From assembly GCF_002967715.1 (NCBI RefSeq), contig NZ_PUIA01000069.1, positions 124,001-188,000 on the forward strand: a stretch of 64,000 nucleotides of DNA, given 5' to 3'. The notes below the pieces were generated by a model. The model was not told the DNA's origin. It made no database searches and saw only the letters and a list, made by a program, of their open reading frames with translations. Position numbers and translations under genes: made by a program. The stretch comes from Blastopirellula marina. GTDB taxonomy: Bacteria; Planctomycetota; Planctomycetia; Pirellulales; Pirellulaceae. This document shows positions 17,089 through 25,026 of this stretch, in pieces. Position 1 is the stretch's first letter; each line of letters opens with the position of its first letter.

Positions 17089-17738
17089 TTCGTCTCCTTT
17101 GCCTCGGCCTGAACGAGTCGATCGTGGTACTGCTGAGCAAGCGGCCGGGCCAGACGAACAATCTGCCCAACAACAATCCCGGTCCCACCTAAACAAGCCA
17201 GCGCTACTCCTTGTTGCACAAGTGGGACAACATGATTGGCATCGAACCACGTATCGTCCATTACGCCGACGGTTCCCATATAAGCCGCCATTGCACCAAG
17301 CGTCGCCAGCCAGACTAGCGGTAAGTCAAATCGCAACCCTGCCATGGCAATCACCAGGTAAAAGGCCCCGGTCAACGAGGTCGCCACGGGTCCGCCTGCG
17401 ACTCCGACCAACAGTGCAATCGCCAGCAAGTCGACAATCGTGGTCAAATAGGGCAACCAAACCGGCAAGATCCGCTTCAAAACAAGGAGCAGAACAAGCA
17501 AGGAAACGACAATCAAGAGTACCGCGGTTCCTGTCGCCACACGCTGAAAAGAAAGATTAGCGGTCTGGCCTGCTTCATCCAGCGATAGATGGTGAGCGAT
17601 CTGACAACCGTAAAGTACAACGACGGCAATCACCCTTAACAGAAGTACTCGCAGTTCGCTTGCGTACGTCTGCCAGCGCCGCACGATAAACCATTGGCGA
17701 TCCGCCGTCGGCGAGTCGGGCTGTGAATCAGAGTTCAT
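17085..17738 (-). CDS. Integral membrane protein resembling a sensor membrane domain
   Basis: A 217-residue protein with a short cytoplasmic N-terminus, about six hydrophobic segments, and a basic/acidic C-terminal tail ('RLARPLAQQYHDRLVQAEA') that looks like the start of a signalling helix. The layout resembles the MASE-like membrane part of sensor kinases, but no kinase or cyclase domain follows. It is the first gene of a tight three-gene run with the zinc-ribbon and small membrane proteins. No specific function can be assigned. Confidence 0.75.
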   Translation of the reverse strand: MNSDSQPDSPTADRQWFIVRRWQTYASELRVLLLRVIAVVVLYGCQIAHHLSLDEAGQTANLSFQRVATGTAVLLIVVSLLVLLLVLKRILPVWLPYLTTIVDLLAIALLVGVAGGPVATSLTGAFYLVIAMAGLRFDLPLVWLATLGAMAAYMGTVGVMDDTWFDANHVVPLVQQGVALACLGGTGIVVGQIVRLARPLAQQYHDRLVQAEAKETK

Positions 17739-17814
17739 ACGAGCCTATTTCAATTTGCCTGTTCGTGTTGGGTGATGCGCGTCTTAATATAGCGAGCATC
17801 ACGAATCATGAGCA

Positions 17815-18360
17815 TTAACTTATCGGCTTCGACTTCTCCTCATCAACTCCGGTCGGGGTAGAAATGCTACGCAACGTAAGGCGAAAGCACAGCACGAACG
17901 AAATCAGACCGGCGATCAACCCAATCGGTATGCCTCCGTAAAGCATATTGGAGAAGCCATATTCATCCCCCTTGGGGAAAGCGCTGAGCCCAATCATTGC
18001 CCCCGCCCAACAGACGGCGGAAAAAGCAATGCCCGTTGCGATCCAAACAGGAATCATGATCAATGCAGAGATTACCAGAGCACTGGCCTGCTGCCATCCC
18101 TGGGGCCAGGTGCCGGTCGATTGAAGCTCTTTTCGCATCGCCAGAAACGCGCGCAGATTTGCCGGCACAAGTAACATTGCCGCAATCACCCCAAGGCCAG
18201 GGGTAACCAGGAAGAGCCCAAAAGCGATCAGAAACGATACCGCTGCCGCGGCAAGTGCCCCAATCAGAGCGGTCTGGGGCGTTCCCGGATCCGGCTGCGC
18301 CCCGCCGCATTCGGCTTCAGGCGACTCGAAGGGATTGGGCTCTTTTTCAGGCTCGGGCAT
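17815..18360 (-). CDS. Membrane protein of unknown function
   Basis: A 181-residue protein from ATG 18360 (upstream GTG and TTG in frame are less likely). The N-terminus is Pro/Glu-rich ('MPEPEKEPNPFESPEAE'), a pattern common at the start of planctomycete membrane proteins. Four hydrophobic segments follow ('AAAVSFLIAFGLFLVTPGLG', 'ALVISALIMIPVWIATG', 'CWAGAMIGLSAFP' and 'IGLIAGLISFVLCFRL'). The C-terminus is polar. No known family recognised. It lies 76 bases upstream of the next membrane gene on the same strand. Confidence 0.75.
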   Translation of the reverse strand: MPEPEKEPNPFESPEAECGGAQPDPGTPQTALIGALAAAAVSFLIAFGLFLVTPGLGVIAAMLLVPANLRAFLAMRKELQSTGTWPQGWQQASALVISALIMIPVWIATGIAFSAVCWAGAMIGLSAFPKGDEYGFSNMLYGGIPIGLIAGLISFVLCFRLTLRSISTPTGVDEEKSKPIS

Positions 18361-18485
18361 CACCAAAAGCGACTCTCAGTCGAGGAATTTGAGCTCGGGC
18401 AAAGCTTGGCCCACGCCCATGATACGCGATAACGGCCCCCATTGCGGTCAAAATCCATGGCCGCTATTCTCTAGATTCTCACGAT

Positions 18486-18558
18486 CAGTTAAGATGCACC
18501 GTGAACCAAGAGCCCCCGTCAGGCCTCCCTTAGGGAAGCTTTACGGTGCATCTGACTG
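18486..18558. repeat. Long perfect inverted repeat immediately before tRNA-Ser
   Basis: AGATGCACCGT (18492-18502) is the exact reverse complement of ACGGTGCATCT (18543-18553), separated by 40 bases. CAGT (18486-18489) and ACTG (18555-18558) extend the pairing across a small bulge. The interior contains a small TCCC/GGGA hairpin. The second arm ends on the first base of the tRNA gene. It may be a terminator-like or leader structure, or a remnant of a small mobile element. Confidence 0.55.
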
Positions 18559-18640
18559 GAGGGTAAGCGAATGGTTAGCGGTCACATTGGAAATGTGATG
18601 CCCCCTTGTGGGGTTGCGAGTTCGAGTCTCGTGCCCTCCG
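18558..18640 (+). tRNA. tRNA-Ser (anticodon GGA)
   Basis: Acceptor GGAGGGT (18558-18564) pairs with GCCCTCC (18633-18639), with G73 at 18640. The anticodon stem TCACA/TGTGA encloses loop TTGGAAA, anticodon GGA at 18589-18591, reading UCC/UCU. A long variable arm (CCCC/GGGG) marks a class II tRNA, and the T-arm is GCGAG-TTCGAGT-CTCGT. CCA is not encoded. Confidence 0.93.
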
Positions 18641-18643
18641 CTT

Positions 18644-18675
18644 AAAGCCGTGCTGGTGAATGCCGCACGGCTTTT
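18644..18675 (+). terminator. Rho-independent terminator after tRNA-Ser
   Basis: AAAGCCGTGC (18644-18653) pairs perfectly with GCACGGCTTT (18665-18674), followed by further T residues (CTTTTCTTTT). Confidence 0.85.
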
Positions 18676-18804
18676 CTTTTGCGCAAAATTATTCATCGCA
18701 AAGCCCCCTTAGCGGCCGGTTAACCCCCTCAAGGGCGTAATCCACGACAACTAAGTTGGATTAAATCTTTTTATTTCTAAAACCCCCGGCTATACTTCAC
18801 AGAT

Positions 18805-18864
18805 TGCCGAAGATTTTTTGCCCCAAAGGTCGCCTACTCATCAAACGCCTTTGATTCTTCGGCA
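18805..18864 (+). repeat. Nested inverted repeat upstream of the DUF1559 gene
   Basis: In the 334-base gap before the DUF1559 gene, TGCCGAAGA (18805-18813) is the reverse complement of TCTTCGGCA (18856-18864). Inside it CAAAGG (18824-18829) pairs with CCTTTG (18848-18853). A T-run follows at 18869-18873. It could be a terminator, an attenuator or a leader structure; a TATACT at 18791-18796 just upstream may be a -10 element. The rest of the gap holds nothing recognisable. Confidence 0.4.
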
Positions 18865-18974
18865 GGCATTTTTCTTATCTCCATATACTTACTGCCTTCT
18901 TTTGTCAGCACGGATGTCGACACGCTTTTCATCTTATTTTTTTCTCTTATGCACCCCGTTTTGTGAGACTAAGT

Positions 18975-19976
18975 ATGTCCCTATCTGTAAGTCCATTTCG
19001 ACGCTCAGGTTTTACACTGGTCGAACTCCTGGTGGTGATTGCCATCATCGGAGTGTTAATCGCATTGCTTTTGCCCGCTGTTCAGCAAGCGCGTGAAGCA
19101 GCCCGTCGCATTGAGTGCAACAACAAGATCAAGCAGCTGGGCTTGGCTCTGCACAACTATCACGACACTTACTTAAAGTTCCCCGCCGGCGCGCAGATGA
19201 CCGATGGAAAAACACAGACTTGCACCACTTCGGTATCGTCTCCAGCGATAACTCGTGGTGTTCCGTGGACGGTTGCGATTCTCCCGTTCCTGGAACTGAC
19301 GAACCTGTATGATCAAGTCGATATGTCGGCTGAGTTTGTCTGTTCCAATGCCGAGGCACCAACTTCGGGTGCCAATAAGAACGTCTGGAAGACATCCGTG
19401 GCGGCCTATCAATGTCCATCCTTCCCGGCCGAATCAGTAGATAAGAACCATTCCAACTACTATGGAGTCATGGGCGGCGGCCCCACCGGGTCAGGCAACT
19501 GCCAATCCAGTGATGCAGGGCGACGCTTCTACATCAACGGCATCCTCTTCCAGAACTCTCGCACGAACTTCGCCAGCATTCAGGATGGCTCGTCGAACAC
19601 GTTTCTGGTTGGTGAAACCCGTTACCAGCTGCTTGACGGTGGTCGTAGCGATACCCATTGGCTCGGCTGGGCATCAACCAATCGAGGAGGTGGATCAGCC
19701 GTTACCGGCACGCTGGCAGCTGCCCAAATCCAAATCAACGCCTGCGATGGCAACTGCCACGGAGACCGTTACGATACGACCTTCGGAAGCGGAACGATCC
19801 CCAACAGCCTGGGACAAGGCATTCACCAGCGCACCTTTGGCAGCTTTCACCCCGGCGGATGCATCTTCCTGATGGGCGACGCATCGGCTCACTTCGTAAG
19901 TGATACGATCGACCTGACCACGTACCAGAACCTGGCTATCCGCGACGATGGCAACGTGGCATCGCTTTCCAACTAG
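18975..19976 (+). CDS. DUF1559-family prepilin-like protein
   Basis: A 333-residue member of the large planctomycete DUF1559 family. The ATG at 18975 is chosen over a GTG four codons upstream. The N-terminus is a type IV prepilin signal: 'RRSGFTLVELLVVIAIIGVL', with processing expected between G and F and E5 present. The family motif 'PAVQQAREAARRIECNNKIKQLGLALHNYHD' (shortened here to its pattern) and a C-terminal 'HPGGCIFLMGDASAHFV' are both present. Planctomycete genomes carry many copies; they are thought to be surface or pseudopilin-like proteins of unknown role. The small lipoprotein 57 bases downstream is its usual partner. A prepilin peptidase encoded elsewhere should process it. Confidence 0.95.
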   Translation: MSLSVSPFRRSGFTLVELLVVIAIIGVLIALLLPAVQQAREAARRIECNNKIKQLGLALHNYHDTYLKFPAGAQMTDGKTQTCTTSVSSPAITRGVPWTVAILPFLELTNLYDQVDMSAEFVCSNAEAPTSGANKNVWKTSVAAYQCPSFPAESVDKNHSNYYGVMGGGPTGSGNCQSSDAGRRFYINGILFQNSRTNFASIQDGSSNTFLVGETRYQLLDGGRSDTHWLGWASTNRGGGSAVTGTLAAAQIQINACDGNCHGDRYDTTFGSGTIPNSLGQGIHQRTFGSFHPGGCIFLMGDASAHFVSDTIDLTTYQNLAIRDDGNVASLSN

Positions 19977-20033
19977 CCGGGTCTTGCACTAGCAAGTCGT
20001 TCCTACAAGTTATTCCTTTCTGAAACACATTGC

Positions 20034-20456
20034 ATGAAACGTTTATCAGCTTTCCTGTTTCACCGCAGATGGGCATTGGCATTTGCGGTACTGCTGACGT
20101 CCGGCTGTGGTGACGGGAAGACTTCCGATACGTACTCGGTCTCCGGCAACATCACGTACGACGGCAAGCCCCTTCCTAGGGGAAACATCATGTTTTCGCC
20201 AGATGCCTCGGCAAATAACAAAGGTCCAGGCGCGATCGCGGAAATCAAAGATGGCAAGTACCAGACGCTGCCCGAAAAAGGTGTCACTGGCGGATCGTAT
20301 GTACTGACCATCAACGGCTACGATGGTGTTCCAATCCCTAGTGGCGAAGGCGGAATGAACGAAATGGGAAAACCCTTGTTCCAGTCTTACGACACCAAGG
20401 TCGACCTTCCGAAGGAAGATACCCAGCACGATATCGAAGTGCCCAAACAAAAGTAG
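20034..20456 (+). CDS. Small lipoprotein with carboxypeptidase-regulatory-like fold
   Basis: A 140-residue protein with a lipoprotein signal peptide; the lipobox 'LLTSGC' places the lipidated cysteine near residue 25. The mature part begins 'YSVSGNITYDGKPLPRGNIMFSP', the start of a transthyretin-like/carboxypeptidase regulatory domain with the typical 'G.V.Y.GKPL..G.I.F.P' pattern, and continues with 'GGSYVLTINGYDG'. Such proteins almost always follow DUF1559 genes in Planctomycetota, as here, with a terminator after them, so the pair is probably an operon. Precise role unknown. Confidence 0.9.
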   Translation: MKRLSAFLFHRRWALAFAVLLTSGCGDGKTSDTYSVSGNITYDGKPLPRGNIMFSPDASANNKGPGAIAEIKDGKYQTLPEKGVTGGSYVLTINGYDGVPIPSGEGGMNEMGKPLFQSYDTKVDLPKEDTQHDIEVPKQK

Positions 20457-20486
20457 TCCGTTCCGACTACCCCTCGAAAGCCCAGC

Positions 20487-20522
20487 AGCAGGTTCCATCC
20501 ATCGGTGGAATCTGCTTTTTTT
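20487..20522 (+). terminator. Rho-independent terminator after the DUF1559/lipoprotein pair
   Basis: AGCAGGTTCCA (20487-20497) pairs with TGGAATCTGCT (20506-20516) with one G-T wobble, followed by seven T residues (20516-20522). Confidence 0.88.
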
Positions 20523-20652
20523 GTCGATTCCAATCGCAGGCCTTCCCTTCCACAGAAGACTACAACGAACCTTCGGCTCGAAATTGGTATCCCACAAGCT
20601 GGCACTTCCACTGGCAAGCCGAATCACGTAAAACTGGACTCTGAAACGATTT

Positions 20653-20725
20653 GCCCTCGTAGCTCAGGGGATAGAGCGACGGTTTCCTAAACCGCAGGTC
20701 GGAGGTTCGATTCCTCCCGGGGGCA
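20653..20725 (+). tRNA. tRNA-Arg (anticodon CCT)
   Basis: Acceptor GCCCTCG (20653-20659) pairs with CGGGGGC (20718-20724), discriminator A at 20725. D-arm AGCTCAGGGGATAGAGC; anticodon loop TTCCTAA with CCT at 20686-20688, reading AGG; T-arm GGAGG-TTCGATT-CCTCC. The outermost anticodon-stem pair is A-C, a mismatch. CCA is not encoded. Confidence 0.93.
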
Positions 20726-21528
20726 CTTCTTCTTCTACCGTCGGGTTTAACCTGGCCAGGGCGTATGGGATCCCTGGATCAGGCTAAATCTTGCTAAGGG
20801 CCCAATTGGCCTGACGAGGTCTTTCTACGGCACCTAGCGGCAGTTCTGCTTTATTTCCGTGACCGGTCCTTGGATAACCATCTATTAGGTGGTGAAAGTC
20901 TTGCTCGGTTCGGCGAACGGCAGACAAGAAAGAGAAACGCCCCCGGCACACGAAATGTATTCCGTGTACCGGAGGTGTCCTTGGAGTCGGCCCGTTTTTG
21001 CCATGAAATATGATGGCTTTACGTTTGCCCTAGCCCACTCGTTTCCCTATCGATCTACGGTACCTGCATCAGAGCAATCGAACAGGAACGCAACCGGCAC
21101 GACCGAAAGACCCTATTCTTTTGCGCAGCATTGGAAAGTTTTTGAGACTATTTTCTGCGAAACGAAAACTTCAGTGTCTCACTTTCCGCATCTTTTTCGC
21201 TTATCTATTTAGGAGCCAAGTGACGGCAAAATTCATGACGGATTCGTTTGCGAATGAATCCGTTAGACAGGATGAGTTTCAGCGGTTCAGAATTTCACAT
21301 TACGCTTCTCTCTCGGAAACCCATGTGACAGCGAAATACATCGCACAAGAGTTCACTTTTGTAAGCAATCACAAGAGAGCAAAAGCTACCGTTAGCCTAG
21401 CCAATACCGGCCCCCACTTGGCAGGTTGTCACCTCAGGTGACCGTGAATACAGTGACACAAACATCGAATATTTACGAAACGTATTCCGCTCGATTGATA
21501 ATTTGAACAGGAAAGCTTACCAGGAACA
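20726..21528. other. 803-base non-coding gap after tRNA-Arg
   Basis: No reading frame here has plausible protein composition. The interval downstream of a tRNA-Arg(CCT) gene, a common integration site, contains no integrase, no direct repeat of the tRNA 3' end and no other mobile-element mark. A perfect inverted repeat at 21238-21263 and two loosely similar 'GTGAC(G/A)GC(A/G)AAAT' segments (21220 and 21325) are the only structures seen. Confidence 0.5.
21238..21263. repeat. Inverted repeat, possible operator
   Basis: ACGGATTC (21238-21245) is the exact reverse complement of GAATCCGT (21256-21263) around a 10-base spacer, about 270 bases upstream of an HTH-domain gene. ATTCG/CGAAT inside offers an alternative pairing. 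It could be a regulator site or simply a hairpin. Confidence 0.35.
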
Positions 21529-22179
21529 ATGAATCGAGCTTACGCGTGTAACCGAGATTTCTTGCGTCATCTTCGACTTCGAAACGGATGGACGCAGGCC
21601 GATTTGGCCAAACGAGCAGGCTACAGCGAGCGATTAATCAGCAAGGCCGAAGCGGGAGTTCCCATCGCGCGAGATACAATCGTTGACCTCGCCGATGCTT
21701 TCAGCGAGTCGAATGAGGAACCGGTCTACTGGGAGGACCTTGCGAGTGATCCCATTCAACTCGCCCAACGTTATCTTGATGCGCTTCATATCCATCAAGA
21801 AAACATGTTCGACCATCTTGTCGACTTTATTCATGAAGATGTTGTTTTCAGAATCGCGGGAGATCCCGCTCACATTCCTTTCGCCGGTGAACACACAGGG
21901 ATCGATGCCGTTCGCCAGGCATTTAATCTCTTTTTTGCCGTTTTGGAAGTTCCCCAAGACCACGACTACAACAAGGGCTATCAAGTCATGGGGCAAGGTC
22001 CCAATGCCATCATTTGGGGCGAATCTTGGATTCACCCCAAGGGAAAGCCCATGGATCAGCCCATTCGCGTTTCCAATCTGCTCATGTTTCGACGGGGCAA
22101 ATTAATATTCCTGGATGACTGCTACGACACGGCAACGGGGGCCGCTCTTTTGCAGGGCTTTCCTTCGCCACCCGGCTAG
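21529..22179 (+). CDS. HTH (XRE-type) protein fused to a SnoaL/NTF2-like domain
   Basis: A 216-residue protein. Residues about 11-58 form a Cro/C1-type helix-turn-helix ('LRLRNGWTQADLAKRAGYSERLISKAEAG', shown as its pattern of helices). Residues about 76-205 form a SnoaL-like alpha/beta cone domain: 'AQRYLDALHIHQENMFDHLVDFIHEDVVFRI', then 'FAGEHTGIDAVRQAFNLFF' and 'RVSNLLMFRRGKLIFLDDCYD' (quoted as fragments). SnoaL-like domains bind small hydrophobic ligands or catalyse cyclisation/isomerisation. The fusion suggests a ligand-responsive transcription factor (inference). The ligand is unknown. The gene stands alone between a large non-coding gap and a convergent transporter. Confidence 0.85.
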   Translation: MNRAYACNRDFLRHLRLRNGWTQADLAKRAGYSERLISKAEAGVPIARDTIVDLADAFSESNEEPVYWEDLASDPIQLAQRYLDALHIHQENMFDHLVDFIHEDVVFRIAGDPAHIPFAGEHTGIDAVRQAFNLFFAVLEVPQDHDYNKGYQVMGQGPNAIIWGESWIHPKGKPMDQPIRVSNLLMFRRGKLIFLDDCYDTATGAALLQGFPSPPG

Positions 22180-22228
22180 TCTCCGAGATTCGATGGTCCT
22201 CTCGGAATTGCCGTAAACGAATTAAGCT

Positions 22229-24055
22229 TTAGCCGTACCACCAGGGAATGAGGATCACGCAGGCAATCAGCACCAAGATTGTGAAAGGCGTGCCGATTTT
22301 CAAATAGTCGCCGAACTTGTACTCGCCAGGCCCCATCACCAACGTGTTTACTGGCGAAGCAACCGGAGTCATGAATGCGGCCGATGCGGCAATCGCGACG
22401 GTCATCACAAAAGGGTAGGGGGAAACATCCAACTGCTTGGCAATACTCATGGCGATAGGTGCCATGAGAATTGCGGTTGCCGTGTTCGAAATTACCAGGC
22501 TAAACCCAGTGGTCAGTACAAACAGAACTGCGATTAACACATGTATCCCAGCCCCGTCTAAAGTGTTCATTAAAAACTCGACGGCGAGTTCTATACCGTG
22601 GGTTTTCTCGAGCGCTATCGCAAACGGCATCATACCGACGATCAAAAAAACGCTCTGCCATCGGATCGACTTGTAGGCCGTTTCGACATCAACACAGCGG
22701 AATAGCCCTAGCATCAGGCAGGCAATCAGGGCGGCAATGGCATTCGGCACAATGCCCGAAACCATCAGCATGATCATTACCGCCAACGACATAAGAGCCC
22801 AAGGGGCCTGCGAGATAGCAGGAGCGATATCGTCACTTTCCGCCGGCAATGAAAGCACCAAAAAGTTTCGCTTTTGTGTCCGCAGATTGTGAATCTGCTT
22901 CCAAGGTCCAATTACCAGTAAGATATCCCCTGGGCGAAGCTTCTCATCGGCTATGGCCCCAGCAAACGCGTCTCCACCTCGCCTCAGGCCGATCACACTG
23001 AGGCCATAAACGGTACGAAACTTTTCGTCCAGAATTGTTCGACCAATCAGGCCAGACTCCGGCACGACTGCAACTTCCGCCATCCCGACATTCTTCGACT
23101 GCTGGCTGAAGTAACTCCCTTCGATCGATAGGACAACGAGCCCAAGTTCGTCGACAAACTTTTCCAGATCATTCTCGGGGTGTACCAAGTCCGCCAATAG
23201 CACGTCCCCTGGGCGAATTTCGGTCTGCGCGATCGGATTGAGCAGATAGTTCCTTCCGCGTCCGTGGCGCTCGATACCAATCAGGTTCACGCCATTTCGC
23301 TGTCGTAAATCAAGCTCGCCGAGGGTTCTCCCGATCAGTTCGGAAGAGTAAGGCACCTGCAAACGAAAAGCTCGATCCTGGAGCTTATACTCTTCGATAA
23401 ATGACTTCAGTGTTCGCCGACGAGAATTGGTGCCTGTCGTCGTATTTTTCGCCGTCAACCAATGTCTCGCCACCAGCATATAACCAACACTCAGCACGAG
23501 AATCGATAACCCCATGGGTGTGAACGAGAAGAAGTTGAAGCCTGGATGTCCTTCGCTTTCCAGAGCACTATCGACAATCATGTTGGGGGGCGTTGCCACA
23601 AGGGTCATCATGCCGCTGATCAGCCCAGCAACACTAAGCGGCATCATCATTCGCCCGGGATGTATGTTGAGACGCGAAGTGACATTCAGAACAACCGGGA
23701 TGAAAATCGCGACGATGCCTGTCGAACTCATCACACTTCCCAGCAGTCCCACGCTCAGCATCAGCAGGACAACGAGCCTCGCCTCACTCCGGCCTGCTTT
23801 GAGAGCGAGCCACTGACCGACCTGCAGCGCGATGCCGGTCCGTGTGATACCTTCGCCAATGACAAACAGCGCGGCAATCAAAACCACATTCGGATCCGAG
23901 AAGCCCGCGAAGGCTTCCTGCACGCTAATAATGCCCAGCACAGGCAGCGCGACCATAGCCGACAAAGCCACCACATCCATGCGTGGCCAGTCGATAATGA
24001 ACAGCACGATGCATATCACAAGCAGCCCAAGTACGACCGCCAAGTCCCATGGCAT
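22229..24055 (-). CDS. SLC13/DASS-type transporter with two RCK_C (TrkA-C) domains
   Basis: A 608-residue inner-membrane permease. Two hydrophobic halves (about 1-190 and 395-605, roughly 11-12 helices) flank a soluble region (about 200-390). The repeated 'SSTGIVAIFIPV' and 'SNTATAILMAPIAMSIA' motifs are the Ser-Asn-Thr substrate/Na+-binding hairpins of the divalent anion:Na+ symporter family. 'ATPPNMIVDS' follows the first. The soluble part contains two RCK_C-like modules ('LGELDLRQRNGVNLIGIERHG' and 'DEKFRTVYGLSVIGLRRGG'). Members with this layout transport sulfate or dicarboxylates. The substrate here is not determinable. Convergent with the HTH-SnoaL gene; no operon partner. Confidence 0.9.
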   Translation of the reverse strand: MPWDLAVVLGLLVICIVLFIIDWPRMDVVALSAMVALPVLGIISVQEAFAGFSDPNVVLIAALFVIGEGITRTGIALQVGQWLALKAGRSEARLVVLLMLSVGLLGSVMSSTGIVAIFIPVVLNVTSRLNIHPGRMMMPLSVAGLISGMMTLVATPPNMIVDSALESEGHPGFNFFSFTPMGLSILVLSVGYMLVARHWLTAKNTTTGTNSRRRTLKSFIEEYKLQDRAFRLQVPYSSELIGRTLGELDLRQRNGVNLIGIERHGRGRNYLLNPIAQTEIRPGDVLLADLVHPENDLEKFVDELGLVVLSIEGSYFSQQSKNVGMAEVAVVPESGLIGRTILDEKFRTVYGLSVIGLRRGGDAFAGAIADEKLRPGDILLVIGPWKQIHNLRTQKRNFLVLSLPAESDDIAPAISQAPWALMSLAVMIMLMVSGIVPNAIAALIACLMLGLFRCVDVETAYKSIRWQSVFLIVGMMPFAIALEKTHGIELAVEFLMNTLDGAGIHVLIAVLFVLTTGFSLVISNTATAILMAPIAMSIAKQLDVSPYPFVMTVAIAASAAFMTPVASPVNTLVMGPGEYKFGDYLKIGTPFTILVLIACVILIPWWYG

Positions 24056-24314
24056 CGCTTTTTACTCCTTCACGCCACCAACAGTCGAAGCTGACGGACT
24101 TAGCCTTCTCGTTCGACAGGGTGTCTTTCTTTGTTATTGGTATAGAAATGCACATCTTGTTGCGGGCAAGGAATCGAGCTGCCAGCCTCAGCTCTTTCCT
24201 TAACTTTTTCGCTTATTCCAGGGAAGACTTGGCCGCAGTTTCGTCACCGCCTCGTTGGTCTTCTTCACCCCCATCTGCACGGCGGAGATGATCTGCTTCC
24301 CCTTGGCAAGTGTG

Positions 24315-24929
24315 TCAGTGTTCGGGTGCGGCCTCGGGACCTTTCCAGAGTTCTTCTTGCGTTGACAAAAGAGCCGTTATCCACCGGGTATAGGCGAACA
24401 GGTAGTCGCTCAACCGATTTGCGTAAGCCAACACCCACGGATCAATCGGTGAAAGTTCGTTCCGGCGAACCAAGACACGTTCCCAGCGACGACAAACAGT
24501 CCGTGCGACATGAGCGTGAGCTCCCAGCATGCAATCGCCAGGGATCGTAAAACCATCGATCGCATCGAACATCTCTCGATATCGATCGATACGTTCTTCG
24601 AGAAACGTTATCCGGGGATCAGCGGTTGCGTCGTAGGTTTGAGCTTCGGCCACAGGGGGCTTGGCACTAGCCAGGACGGCACCGGCCTCGTAGAGAATAT
24701 TCTGAACCTTCCGAAAAATCTCATCCGTTTCCGCCGCGATCTTGGCACTGGGGCGCGTGCGAGGATCAGTAGCGTAAGCCCGAACAACTCCTAGAAAACT
24801 GATCAATTCGTCCGATTCTCCGTACGATTCGACTTCCAGCGATGACTTAGACACCTGAACCCCACCAGCCAAGGCAGTCGAGCCCTGGTCACCGGCTCGC
24901 GTATAGATTCGATGGATGTGAATCGACAT
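24315..24929 (-). CDS. ATP:cob(I)alamin adenosyltransferase (PduO/MMAB type)
   Basis: A 204-residue enzyme that adenosylates cob(I)alamin with ATP to make coenzyme B12. The ATG at 24929 is chosen because 'MSIHIHRIYTRAGDQGST' matches the family start; the 16-codon upstream extension is not conserved-looking. 'TRAGDQGSTALAGG' is the ATP-binding motif. 'CRRWERVLVRRNEL' and 'YANRLSDYLFAYTRWI' near the C-terminus are the classic R-x-x-ER and NRLSD elements of the trimeric active site. Transcribed divergently from the cardiolipin synthase gene. It supports adenosylcobalamin-dependent enzymes encoded elsewhere. Confidence 0.92.
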   Translation of the reverse strand: MSIHIHRIYTRAGDQGSTALAGGVQVSKSSLEVESYGESDELISFLGVVRAYATDPRTRPSAKIAAETDEIFRKVQNILYEAGAVLASAKPPVAEAQTYDATADPRITFLEERIDRYREMFDAIDGFTIPGDCMLGAHAHVARTVCRRWERVLVRRNELSPIDPWVLAYANRLSDYLFAYTRWITALLSTQEELWKGPEAAPEH

Positions 24930-25026
24930 GGAGTTGCTCCACGGGTAAAACTGAGAACCTGTTTCTGTCTCCATCATCGCAAATGGGCCGGTCTAAGAAA
25001 ATGGCGGCCACCAAGGAACTGCTCGC

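Noticed and set aside
20889-21441. Two open frames of about 107 residues downstream of tRNA-Arg
   Set aside because: Composition is unlike a protein (rich in Arg, Phe and Ser with no domain pattern), they overlap each other in different frames, and no ribosome site was seen.
20653-21528. Possible integrated element at tRNA-Arg(CCT)
   Set aside because: No integrase, no direct repeat of the tRNA 3' end and no other mobile genes were found nearby.
24200-24310. Short minus-strand frame after the cobalamin adenosyltransferase gene encoding about 24-36 plausible residues
   Set aside because: It has no convincing start codon or ribosome site and is too short to separate from chance.
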